Assembly (NCBI GenBank): GCA_033439295.1
Contig: JAVTLE010000014.1
Location: 3,224,001 to 3,288,000, forward strand
Length of the DNA stretch: 64,000 nt
Direction: 5' to 3'
Source: Deuterostichococcus epilithicus
Taxonomy: Eukaryota; Chlorophyta; Trebouxiophyceae; Prasiolales; Stichococcaceae
The notes under the pieces: model-generated
What the model saw: the letters and a program-made list of their open reading frames with translations, nothing else
The model's database searches: none
What the model was told of the DNA's origin: nothing
Position numbers and translations under genes: made by a program
Shown: piece after piece, positions 13,701 through 23,122 of the stretch
How positions within the stretch are numbered: the first letter of the stretch is position 1
Layout: every line of letters begins with the position of its first letter

Positions 13701-15702
13701 GCTGTCTCACGTCTTAGGTGCTCATCTGGCAGTCTCCCTGCGTCAGGTGCAACCGGCAGCTTGCGGAGGCCGTGAAAACCGGTACAGTGGTGCTTGCGCC
13801 CGCAGCGCGTCAGCGCAGCGGCTCGGTGGACGTCGGCGCACTGTTCCACGGAAGCGGGTCCCGCGGCGGGCTGCACTCCTCCAGCAGGTCTGCCGTCCAG
13901 CATTGCACGATCTTGTGTGTGCGCCTCACCTCACCCTCTGCCAGCAGCATTGTGCCGCCACACCTGCAAGCCGAGTCTGTAGGCATCCACAGACAACCCC
14001 TTTGCGCCATCTCCACAGATAATGTGCGGCAGATTACCTGTGTGTACCTGTTCTTCTCGATCCCGTAACCCACATCGACCCATTGCGAGCCACAGCCATG
14101 CGCATGCTTCCACCAGGAGCCTCCGGTCGGGCAGCGACCCGGCGGACGCAGAGATCACCGCGGCGGTGACGGCGCGGCAGACGGCTGTTGACCTGTGTCA
14201 GCGGTGCGCCGCAGACGCGGCCGCTGACCTCCAAGCCGAGGACCTGTGGTTCCCGCTCCTCCAGGTGTAGAGCTGCGGCTGTCTTGCTTGCAATGCTGTG
14301 AGTTCGCTGATGTGCTCTCACCTCATCGCTCAGGAGCAGCATGCAACTTGCATCGCCCTGCCTTTGCTCGCATCCGATGCACCTTCGGATGGTAGGCAGC
14401 CGCCCAGGAAGTGCTCGCACCATCTCGCACCATGTGCAGAAACATTCAAGTATGTACGTTCGCCTCAGCCGCCGTTAGTCGTTATCGTAACGACAACAGC
14501 TTGTTTGTGTACCGCAGTGCTACATCCAGCAGCTGCAGGACTTGCGGCAGGACGAGCAGCAGCTGCCGGAGCAGCCGCTGTCGCCGGTGCACAGCTTCAG
14601 TCCTACGGCGGCGGCGCTGCCGCGGCTGCGCAGCATCGGGCAGGGCGGGCAGCCGCCCAGCCCGGCCGCCTTTGCCCGCACAGGCGCGTGGCATTGTGAC
14701 CGCATCGCTGCCTCCAGGCTTTGCAGAAGAAAACTTGTGTGCCGCCGTGCTGAGCAGGCAGGGGGCTAAAGCCGCAGCGATTGATCCTGTGGAGTGAGCC
14801 TTCAGTGCTTGATTCCACGACCCCGCCAAACCCCTGCAGGCAGCCTGGCGCAGCCGGGCGAGGGCGGCGGGCTGCGGGAGCAGCTGCGGGCGCTGCAGGC
14901 GCTGGTCACCTCCTTCATGGAGGTCATCATCTCCCAGATGGCTGGGTACGCCCACAAGAGCGTCCTATGTGTGGTTTCAGCCGTCCAAGGGTCGGTCCAA
15001 GGGTTGAAACTCCCAGGAACCCAGGATGGTGCTCTCAGACCTTGTCGTTCCAGCCGCCTGAGCAAACAAAGATCATGCCGGGCTCGTTCCTGGAGGTTGG
15101 GGTGTCGCCCATCCTGTCATGCGGCCCGCCGCAGGTACATCCCGCTGCAGGCGATCGGTGACCGGCTGCTGGGGCAGCTGGAGGTGCAGCGCTGGGGCGA
15201 GTGCCGCGGCACGCTCACGGGCCTGCTGGGCGCGTACGCCTACGAGGCCGGCATCCTGGCGGCCGCGGCGCGCCTGCTGTGCNNCGACNCCGCCCGCGNC
15301 CNGGCCGCAGCCTACCGCAGCCGCACCCGCGCCCGGCCCGCGGTGCCGGTGGCGATAGGTGACTCCCAGTCTGCAGAAGCAGCTGGCGGCACGGCAGCGG
15401 CGAACGGGCACCCTGCGGCGGCCGAGCCGCCGTCGGCGGCTCCGTCGCCTGGGCGGGCGGCTGACGGANCGTCGCACCATGCTGGGGCAGCGGTCGCAGG
15501 CGGGCCTGGCGTTGGCGGCAGCAGGCCCAGCGCGCCGCCGAGGCGCCTGCAGGCGGGCACTGGCGAGCCTGGCGCGGGCGAGCAAGGCAGCGGCGGCGGC
15601 GGGAGAGAAGACTCCATGGTCGCACAGCTCAGGCTGTTGGACCTCTTCAACACGCGCGCGTCATCAGCAGTGGCCCCCAGTGCCCGCACTAGGACGCGCT
15701 GA
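1775..15702 (+). CDS. VPS8: VPS8, CORVET tethering complex subunit
   Basis: Vps8 is the CORVET-specific subunit that tethers Rab5 endosomes. Exons, all in phase: 1775-1825, 1915-1972, 2084-2968, 3151-3234, 3392-3511, 3661-4311, 4479-4672, 4964-5085, 5291-5460, 5653-5775, 5948-6057, 6311-6491, 6671-6768, 6978-7263, 7473-7613, 7792-7886, 8084-8230, 8483-8662, 8892-8984, 9179-9485, 9652-9756, 9935-10104, 10322-10507, 11538-11671, 11939-12064, 12303-12402, 12527-12658, 12864-13102, 13423-13537, 13760-13887, 14117-14264, 14518-14695, 14840-14945, 15135-15702 (2176 aa). Residues 1-615 are Ala/Ser/Pro-rich and look disordered, beginning MATVDELLDDLLTSDDE. A WD-like beta-propeller spans about 680-1120 (e.g. 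FIAVGWSSGIVSLQ). The Vps8 core spans about 1230-1450 (VERCVLHMNIASLDF, FKLLVYLRCCLRQ). An alpha-solenoid follows to about 2040 (DLCQRC...DLWFPLLQ). The C-terminal RING usual in Vps8 is not seen. Exon 19 uses a GC donor. Ambiguous bases lie at 15283-15302 and 15470. Confidence 0.9.
6164..6253. repeat. Imperfect 57-bp tandem duplication in a VPS8 intron
   Basis: The block beginning gctcccagctgctccatc at 6165 recurs at 6221 as gctcccagccactccatcat, each followed by tgccaccc. It lies wholly inside the intron 6058-6310. Confidence 0.5.
10544..11000 (+). repeat. Diverged tandem repeats in the long VPS8 intron
   Basis: Three or four degenerate copies of a module begin near 10544, 10689, 10787 and 10916. 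Shared pieces are (g)ctcgaaagaggc, then gcggaccatggcccgaccccc, then gcgctctat, then gcagttgtcttgcatactgaaa. The intron 10508-11537 is about 1030 bp where others here run about 100-450 bp. The module is lower in GC than the exons and has no open frame of note. It is probably a relic of a short mobile or satellite element of unknown family. Confidence 0.55.
11212..11292 (+). repeat. Two-copy 41-bp tandem repeat in the same intron
   Basis: Copies begin at 11212 and 11253. Each contains tttcaatt(g)cccaaaactcgcc followed by cgcctttgaaag. The tttgaaag core also occurs in the 10544-11000 modules, so both blocks may come from one element. Confidence 0.6.
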
Positions 15703-16954
15703 TGTATGTACAATGCCGTTTCCGATGATGTTGAGGCTTTCCACACAGCGTCTGCGAGCGTAATGTTGTTAGATTTCATCTGGTGGGTATTTGGGTGATG
15801 CGTGGCGCCGTGCCCGTGGCATACGGTCGAATCGAAAACACGCTCGTGCCGGGCAATCTCTATCGTTGCCGGCGTCCTGCACGGCGATTGTGTCTCGAAT
15901 GAGGTGGTGCAGCAGTCGAGGGCCTCTCGGAGAGGGGGTCCAGTGTGGGCAGCTTAATTCCCCGGCATGTTTATAAGTTAATTGTAAACAACACGATGTT
16001 GGTAATCCGGTTAAAACCCCTTCCCGACCTCTATGCGAAGCGAAAGACCCGGCAAAAAGCCGCATTAATCGAAAGGAGTCAGCCCTTCAAAATTATTTTT
16101 GACCAGAAATCCCATTTCAGCCCGGGGTGGGCAAGCTTTCTGGAGTGGCTGCGACGATTTCGGTCAAGTGACTAAACCCTGAGTCCGGCTTGGCTCACGC
16201 CGAGCCGCCTGGGGGCCACCTAGATGCTGTCAGCAAGCTGCGCGGGCATCGTGCTGCAGCCCAATCACTCCTCAGTGCAAGTTCCGTGCCAGCGCCGCAT
16301 TTCTTGGTGTGTGAGGGAGCGTGTTCAAAACCTCTGTGAGGATGTTGTTAACACCCTGGTGTTAATAACAGCCACCTTCCAACACGGCCGATGTTTGAAA
16401 TCCGTTAATAACGGCAACGCGTTAATGACACCGTTTGTTCACAACCTATTAATTACACTGCCCACACCATCCCTCAATCTCACCGCCACAGGGTGTCTAA
16501 TGACGACCCCGAAGTCCGAGACACACAGCACGAAGAGAAGAAACGCGCTTGCATCAAACCTCCGCAGTCCTCTTGATCGTTATTGGGGCAGACCCTGCGT
16601 TCTGCGGGTTCTGCGGGACGTTGTGCAGTATCGGTTCCATAACGTGTATGTTGCACAGTGCCAAGCTCCGAAAGCTCAAGTGACTTTGAGTCACCAACAC
16701 CTCTGCAGGCGATAATTTGTTGACACTGCCCAAATTTCTTTCGACTGATTGACAGCAGACCAACTCAGATCGCCTGTTGTGGAAGGGTGGCTGTGTGCTG
16801 TGCTGGGTGGCGCATTGGCTGCGTTCGTGCAAGATTGCCTGCCTGGGGTTTCAGGCTTAACGGCAGACTCTTAGGCGTAACTTCCAGTGCTGCCGCTGAG
16901 ATCTAGCCTTGTGCACCCGTTTTGCGGAATTGGAAGCCCGTCGTTGCCGCAGCA
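15703..16954. other. Intergenic between VPS8 and UBE2W
   Basis: No coding exon is supported. Parts (15940-16120 and 16320-16460) are clearly AT-richer than the surroundings. A perfect inverted repeat with 8-bp arms (ttaacacc / ggtgttaa, 2-nt loop) lies at 16348-16365. Four further TTAAT/TTAAC-type motifs follow within about 90 bp. A TGTAA motif near 15980 could serve VPS8 3' processing. Confidence 0.5.
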
Positions 16955-18106
16955 ATGTATTGCGGCAGGCCGCCCGGCACCGTCGCCATGCGCAGGATCC
17001 AGGTGAGCCTCTCGCCATTGCCCACAGGCCTCAATGCCGCATTACCTCTTCTACCCAGGCATGGAGGACCAAAACTGGTCAGGTCCTCCACGCTCACGCT
17101 GATCATCGACACGGGAAGCCAAGCCCCCAGCGTGCATGCTTGCGAGGCCAACAATGGCACGAACTCGATGGAAAATGTATGCGATGCAAGGCGACTAAAT
17201 CCGGACCTGCTTCCTCGTCATCGCACAGAGCGAGCTCAGGGAGTGGCACAACTCGCCACCAGACGGAGCGGTGTTGGAACACTGCGAGCCCGTCACTTCC
17301 TGGGCCATATTGATTCAGGGGCCGGAAACCGTGGGCAACATCTATGACGGAGAGCTCTTCCGGTGAGCCATGAATGGCTTAAAGAAGCCATGCTTGCTCG
17401 ATTTCACTTTTCGCACAGCTTCTCCATTCCTGTGATCGTCACATTTGGTGCTGTAGCGGTCTTGCAGCACAGGACGCTCTGCCGACAGCAAGGTACTGAT
17501 TGCCGCACCCGCAACGCAGGCTGCGGGTCAAATTTGGCCAGTCATACCCTCTGGAGCCGCCGGAGATACTGTTTGAGGCCTCGCAGGAGTATGCGCCGCC
17601 AGTGCACCCGCACGTGTACTCGAATGTGAGCGCGGCAGCCTATTTTTTAGTGCCTGTCGATTCGTTATGGATGCTGTCTTGCAAACAAGAGCTGCGCTGA
17701 GCAGTGCCGTGCATGTTGGTGGCACTGCTTGCAACTTCACCTGCGAACTTTGATCTGCAGGGCCATGTCTGCCTGGACATCTTGTACCAAGGCCGCAATG
17801 GCGGGTGGAGCCCTGCGCTGACCATCTCGAAGGTGGTCCTGTCGCTGCGGTGAGCCGATGGAAATGCCCAATTTGACACGCTGCAACTTTGTTGTCTGGC
17901 AGTGTTGTCTGTGGCATGCAGTCTGTGGCATGCAGTGACCTGTGCAGGCACGCCGGCAGATGATATGTGCCTCTCTTGTGCACAGGTCTATGCTGGCCAG
18001 CAACACCGAGAAGCGGCGGCCGGAGGGCGACAAAGTCTACTGCCTGACGAGCCGGGGCCGCTCACCGCAGGACACGCAGTGGCAGTTTGATGATGATCGC
18101 GTCTAG
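16955..18106 (+). CDS. UBE2W: Ubiquitin-conjugating enzyme E2 W type
   Basis: This family transfers ubiquitin to protein N-termini (the free alpha-amino group). Five exons close in phase: 16955-17002, 17229-17362, 17520-17625, 17761-17849, 17986-18106, giving 165 aa. The N-terminus MRRIQ|SELREW fits the E2 helix 1. HPHVYSN ends exon 3, and exon 4 opens GHVCLDIL, placing the catalytic Cys at about residue 100. WSPALTISKVVLSLRSMLAS follows, and the C-terminus reads QWQFDDDRV, matching the WWYHDDTC-like tail of UBE2W/UBC16. A short insert (QGRNGG) sits between LDILY and WSPAL. The start at 16955 gives an extra 11 residues; an in-frame ATG at 16988 is the alternative. Typical family length is about 150-160 aa. 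Confidence 0.92.
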
Positions 18107-18715
18107 AACATTGGGTTGGGAGCTTGCTCTGACGCCGAGGTGTCTTTGGAGCTGCGAGTCGTATACAGGGAAACACCTGGTTGAGACTTTTCTCTGATGC
18201 TGAGATCTGAGCAGGGATGATGGCTACTGTGCGAGAGCCGCCACTAGGGTAGGCAGGGGACGTAACAAGGCAAGCGAAGTGGGATAGGTGAGTGACGAAA
18301 TCATTTGCATTCGGTCAAGGTTGACACGGGCCATATCACAGGGTTGTTGTACAGAAATCACTACAGCAAGGATCAGACATGGTCAGAAACCGGACCGTCA
18401 GAAAGAGAGATCAGACATATAGTCCGTTTAGCGGCGCCGTTCAGAAGGCCAATTCAATGGTGGACAGCTTGTGCAACCTTCAATCAAGCCGGAATCCCCG
18501 GAATTTGTAGCATGCGTCGTCTGTAGGGAGTGTGCCTGCAGACAGAAGCATGTAAAGTGTTTGAATGGGACACAACCAACGAGAACTGACACACAACGCA
18601 TGAGTGCCTGGAAATGCCTTGATCACTGCTGCACCATAACACAGCAGAGCGCAACAATACCCTGCACACCTGCAGAAGCGTCCCCCTCGATGCTGCCATC
18701 AGCCTGCAATCGACA
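18107..18715. other. 3' flanks of two convergent genes
   Basis: No exon is supported. A TGTAA motif occurs near 18550. I see no repeat or RNA gene. It separates the plus-strand UBE2W from the small minus-strand gene ending at 18716. Confidence 0.45.
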
Positions 18716-19344
18716 TCAACAGAAATTCTGAGCTTCTTGCAGCTGCACTGCAGGTATGTTGTTTGCAGCTGAACTCGTTTCGCAATCCGTTCGCGCTCCA
18801 TCGATCCCCTGCCGCCAGCACTTGATGCCCGGCATCATGGCATCATGACTGATCTATCTGGCAGACGAGGCCATTGCGTGAACATGCTGCAACTCACCTT
18901 CAGGCACACATCGATCGCTCCTGGGTCCTCAGGCATCCCCTCATACGAGCCATCGCCATCAAAATCGAACGAGTCGCTCATTCCCGTGTCATCCGACATG
19001 TTGCTGCTTGTCGCGTCGGTAACCTGTGCAGCGAACCAAAGAAAAACATCAGCAGTCCGGAGTTGAGACTTGTGATACTACCAAAAGCGTCGCTGCACAC
19101 AGGTCACTGCACTGCGAAATGCCATGCTGCCTAGTGAAGTTCCAGCTGTTTCGACCTCGAAGCTGAAGCGCGTCTCGTTGCAGGCCTCCTCGCAGGCTGT
19201 TGGGTCGGGGTTACAGTACAGGGTCGTGCTCCCAAACTGCAGGATCGGGCCGTCGCCACTGGTGCTCATCTCCAGGCGGCCCGCCTCATCCTGCCGCTCC
19301 GTCTTGCCAATCAGCTTCCAGCAACCCACGAGCTTCTGCGGCAT
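18716..19344 (-). CDS. Small unknown acidic, Cys-containing protein
   Basis: Three minus-strand exons fit together in phase 0: 19344-19108, 19023-18898 and 18742-18716, giving 129 aa. The first begins MPQKLVGCWKLIGKTE and contains a Cys-rich patch (YCNPDPTACEEACNE) after a beta-strand-like stretch. The second is acidic (FDFDGDGSYEGMPEDPG). The last ends LQEAQNFC. The GxW-like KLVGCWKL start recalls lipocalin-type folds, but this is only a resemblance. An alternative donor after FSFE would shorten exon 1. The true start could lie upstream. Function unknown. Confidence 0.42.
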
Positions 19345-20532
19345 CAAGCGATCCAGGCGTCAGCATACACGCAAGGTGTTCCTGATGCTTGCTGATTCAG
19401 CCTTGGCTGGTCAGCTGCATTGCGCCGCACGCCCTTTGCCGCCCGCCAGCCTGCAGCCCCTTGCCGCTTGCATGCAGACCAGCCAGCAAACGGCGCACGT
19501 CAGGCGTCAATGATGCTTGCAGTCAGGCTGTATTAGCTGCGCCTCGCAGCTCAAATAGGGCTGACAATGTGTAACATCATGCACCACCAGGGCAATCGCT
19601 GTTTACAGCGGCAGACTCACTGCCGCGTCCGGAGCTGTGCATGCTGAGGGGGTTGCACCAGATTGAGTGGACTGCCTCACTGCACAGGCATACTGGGTCA
19701 GGCAGTAAGATTTGCCGCAAATGCAGTTGACTCTTGCGTCATGATTCGGGTGGTAAAGGGATCACCTCCAATCTGGAGGAGACGTCACTTGCAGATCCAT
19801 CCTTCCCTGGCAACGCTGAAAATTTCGTCGCCTCGGCCAGCAGCAACCGTGAGGTTGCATACGCCGTGGTCGGCGCTCGTTTGCTGCTTCCACTGGCCAT
19901 CACGTGCAGAGAGAGTTTCCGCGCGCCCGAAGCGGCCGCCCCTGCTCCGCTGCGCTATAATTGAATTTTGCCACACATGCTTGGCTGACGATCATGCGGC
20001 AGCGCCGTGCGCCGAAGGTACTTCTTATACGGCAAAGCTTCAGACCCAGAACGACTTGCGCAGTTTAGCACCGTCGATTGCGCGAGTCACAGGAGTGGTC
20101 AGATCGTAAGGCGTCGAATTGTCTCGACTTTGCTGCATGTCACAATCTCGTGCAGACGCTGTTACCCTGTTACGAAGTTGCCAACCTGCATGATAGTCCC
20201 GTCACGTGCTTGCAGGGCGTGGCGACCCTAGATATATAGTCTTATTCGAAAATTGCTCGCACAACTTGATAGGTTTTTTGATGCAGGTAGCGCGTACAGT
20301 CTCACCAACATATCTGCAGAGATACTTTCAAATATTTCTCGCACCAGTCTGCGTTAACTCTAGAGCGTCGATGTGTCGGACAATGCACCCTGCCATGTAT
20401 AAAGACACCTAGATCTATAAAAACTGTTGTACCTTGATCCTTCCCCCCTGCGACAGAGTCGACGGCCATCGACAGCTGGCCAGTCTTCCAAGCTTGAGGC
20501 GACAAAATCAGATCAGGTACTCAGAGCGCCCA
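19345..20532. other. Intergenic, divergent promoter region
   Basis: It lies between the small minus-strand gene and the plus-strand SGNH hydrolase. Short open frames (e.g. around 19734-19964) lack splice-phase or compositional support. 20215-20450 is AT-rich with TATATA-type stretches (near 20233 and 20413). The one near 20413 lies about 120 bp before the hydrolase ATG. Confidence 0.45.
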
Positions 20533-22635
20533 ATGCCAACATGGCTGCCAGCGCCTCATTCAGCCTGTAGGCTGGCCGGCGCCGGCGCAATCTTTGGCAT
20601 CTTGCTGCTCGTTCTGGCGGTGAGTCGTATGTCTTGGTCATGCCATGCATCCACGCCGCTTCGCCTGGACCATGTGTCCACACAGCGGCAGGTTTTGTTA
20701 CGGTGCCGCTCATACAGGCAAGCGGCGACGCCGCGCTGCGAAAGCACGGAGCCAGACGGCCATTCACCGGAATGTCATGCACAAATGCTGAAGCATATCA
20801 GAGTCTCACGCTTGACGCAATCATGCATCAACTCACACGCAGAGTCGGCCGGCCGGCCCCCTTTTTCTCATCCACCAGACAAACCACATCTTTGTAGACG
20901 ATGGCATGCGTGCGGACGGCCTGTGGGCTGAGGCGGCGCACCGTCTGCCCTCAGACGCCAGCGGCGCCACCCTCGGCCACGCGGTCCCGGCTGCAGAGCA
21001 ATCCCAGGTAGATGCGCGTCCAGGTGCTTCGGCGCAGCGGCCCCCGCGCAAGGGCTGCAGCACGGCAGCGGCGGGGCCGGCCACCGGGCCGCACCCGAAC
21101 GAGTGCGCCTGGTGGCATGACATGCACGAGCAGCATGTTGGAGACATCCAGGTGGGTGCTCTGGCCTGAAGCGTCTGAAGCACATGACAGACCGTGGCCT
21201 GTTCATAAGCTGGCATAGCAGCTGTTGCCGTGACCCTCCTGCAGCCGCGGCCTCTGCATCCCCTTTGCACGAGCGCACGGCACGACGTCCTTACGAGGCT
21301 CAGTCGGCCGCACGCAGGCGGCTGATGCAGGCGAGGGTTTTGAGGTCATCTTCTACGGCGACAGCCTGACGGAGATGTGGCACGGCACGCGGTCCAACAA
21401 GCCGTATGCGCCCCGGGCGGCGCTGCCAGGTCAGCCAAATTCTGAGCTGGCGATGCACCGATCAGTCCCACGCCGGCCTTGAATGCCGATGCGCTTCGCC
21501 TGCACCAGGCATCAAGCCCCAAACCCAGAGGGAGCGCGCCATGCCGCAGGCATTTTCGCGGCGCACTTCATGCGGTCGTGGCGGGCGGCAGCCTTTGGCA
21601 TGTCCGGGGACACGGTCGCAAACCTGGAGTGGCGCCTGCTGCACGGGGAGCTACCAGAAACGCGGCAGCCGCGAGTAGTCGTCGTCCTGATCGGGTGAAG
21701 AGATTGTGTCCCGCCAAGAGACGCAGCCTGTGCGGCAATCCATGTCGACGATCCCTGCTCAGAGCGGACACTCGAGCGAACACTCTGCCGCAGTCGGTCT
21801 GAATCCGATGTGCCAGAGCCGCCGGAGCTGCCGAGCCGCTGTCAGCTTGGCAGCGGTGCCGGAACGCCGATCTCGCCGAGGCTGCTGTCGAGTGCTCGCT
21901 GTGACCGCGGCAGGACGAATGACCTGAAGGACGCAAAGGTGGCGCGGGACGCGTCACCAGAGTTGCGGGAGGCCACCAGTGCTGAGCAGGCCATCACGGG
22001 TGCAGTGCCAGCGCTGATGGCCAGGTGCGGCAGTCGCACACATGCATCCCCAAGCGAGCCACTCCGGTGTCCGGAATGCTTGGCTGCGTCGACACAGTGG
22101 CAGGTCAAGCCGCAGTGCAGACGCAAGCACGAAGCAGATGGTCTGTGCAGAACAAGGTGTCAAGCGCTCCCCTTTTTGCCACTGCGGCTGCGCAGGATCG
22201 AGGCAGTCGTTGACTTGATCCGGTCGCGCCTGCCGGACAGTCGGGTGGTGCTGTTGGCGCTGCTGCCACGGCACAAAGCCGGCAAGGCTGCGCCGATCTC
22301 GTGGCCCAACCTCTATACACAGGTACCTCGGCAGCGGCTTGGGTTGCTTGCAAAGCAGATGCCGTTACCTTCTGCGCTTCTGTTGTATCACTGCATTTCG
22401 CAATGCCCACCTGAGACAGGCTGGCTCGCCTCCGCAGGGCTTGAGGCAGATCAACAAGGGTTTGATGAGCTACTCAGAGACGCACTCGGCCGTGATGTTC
22501 CGGGACTGCGGCTCCCTATTCTTTGCCGGACCAGATCTGCTCAATGCAGAACTGCTGCCGGATGCGCTGCATCCGAGCGCTAAAGGTACGCAGCAGTTCC
22601 TGCATCGCATGGCCAACTGGTTGCTGCGTTCATGA
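20533..22635 (+). CDS. SGNH/GDSL-type esterase, PAF-acetylhydrolase-like, with N-terminal anchor
   Basis: Seven exons close in phase: 20533-20619, 20843-21151, 21318-21429, 21550-21694, 21914-22024, 22196-22322, 22438-22635 (362 aa). Exon 1 is a hydrophobic signal or anchor (IFGILLLVLA). Residues 30-132 form a linker with HECAWWHDMH-like His/Trp content. All catalytic blocks are present: block I FYGDSLTEMW (nucleophile Ser near 148), the Gly block FGMSGDTVANLEWR, block III VLIGTNDL, and block V DALHP (Asp 339, His 342). The arrangement is closest to PAF-AH Ib catalytic-subunit-like esterases, which remove acyl or acetyl groups. The anchor predicts an endomembrane or secreted location. The substrate cannot be told from sequence. 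Confidence 0.88.
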
Positions 22636-23122
22636 TGGTGAATGCGGGGATCAGCCACTCGGTACACGCTGTTGATGCAGGTGCAGAGTTGCTCGCCAAG
22701 TGCGTGCAAATAGCTATCAAGAATGCGATGAAGGGTCAGAGCGGCGCCGGATAAATTCAAGGTGGCTGACGCTGGCTGCGGGCAGCTGGAAGGTAGATCG
22801 AGATTGTAGTGACCGAATCGAGCGCCAGACATGGAATGGGACTGGCGCACTTTATAATATCATTCAGTGTGGAAATTGATCATCATCAGCGTCTGTGATT
22901 GATCGAAGTTTGGGTTGGCAGGTGAACACGCCTCTATGCGAACTCAGAATTTGTGTTGCGACGTTTGCTTTGTTTGTCTGCGGAGTTGCATCAACGTCTG
23001 AAAACATTATCTACCGCACTTCAGATCACCAGATGCCACCATCCAATCAAACCAGAGCATGCCGGAGAACATGCCGGCTGGCACAGCCGCGTGGCTCCGT
23101 AAACCACCTCCACCACTATGTG
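22636..23122. other. Convergent intergenic region
   Basis: It separates the 3' ends of the SGNH gene (+) and the XEG113-like gene (-). No open frame with splice support and no RNA gene or repeat was found. Confidence 0.5.
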
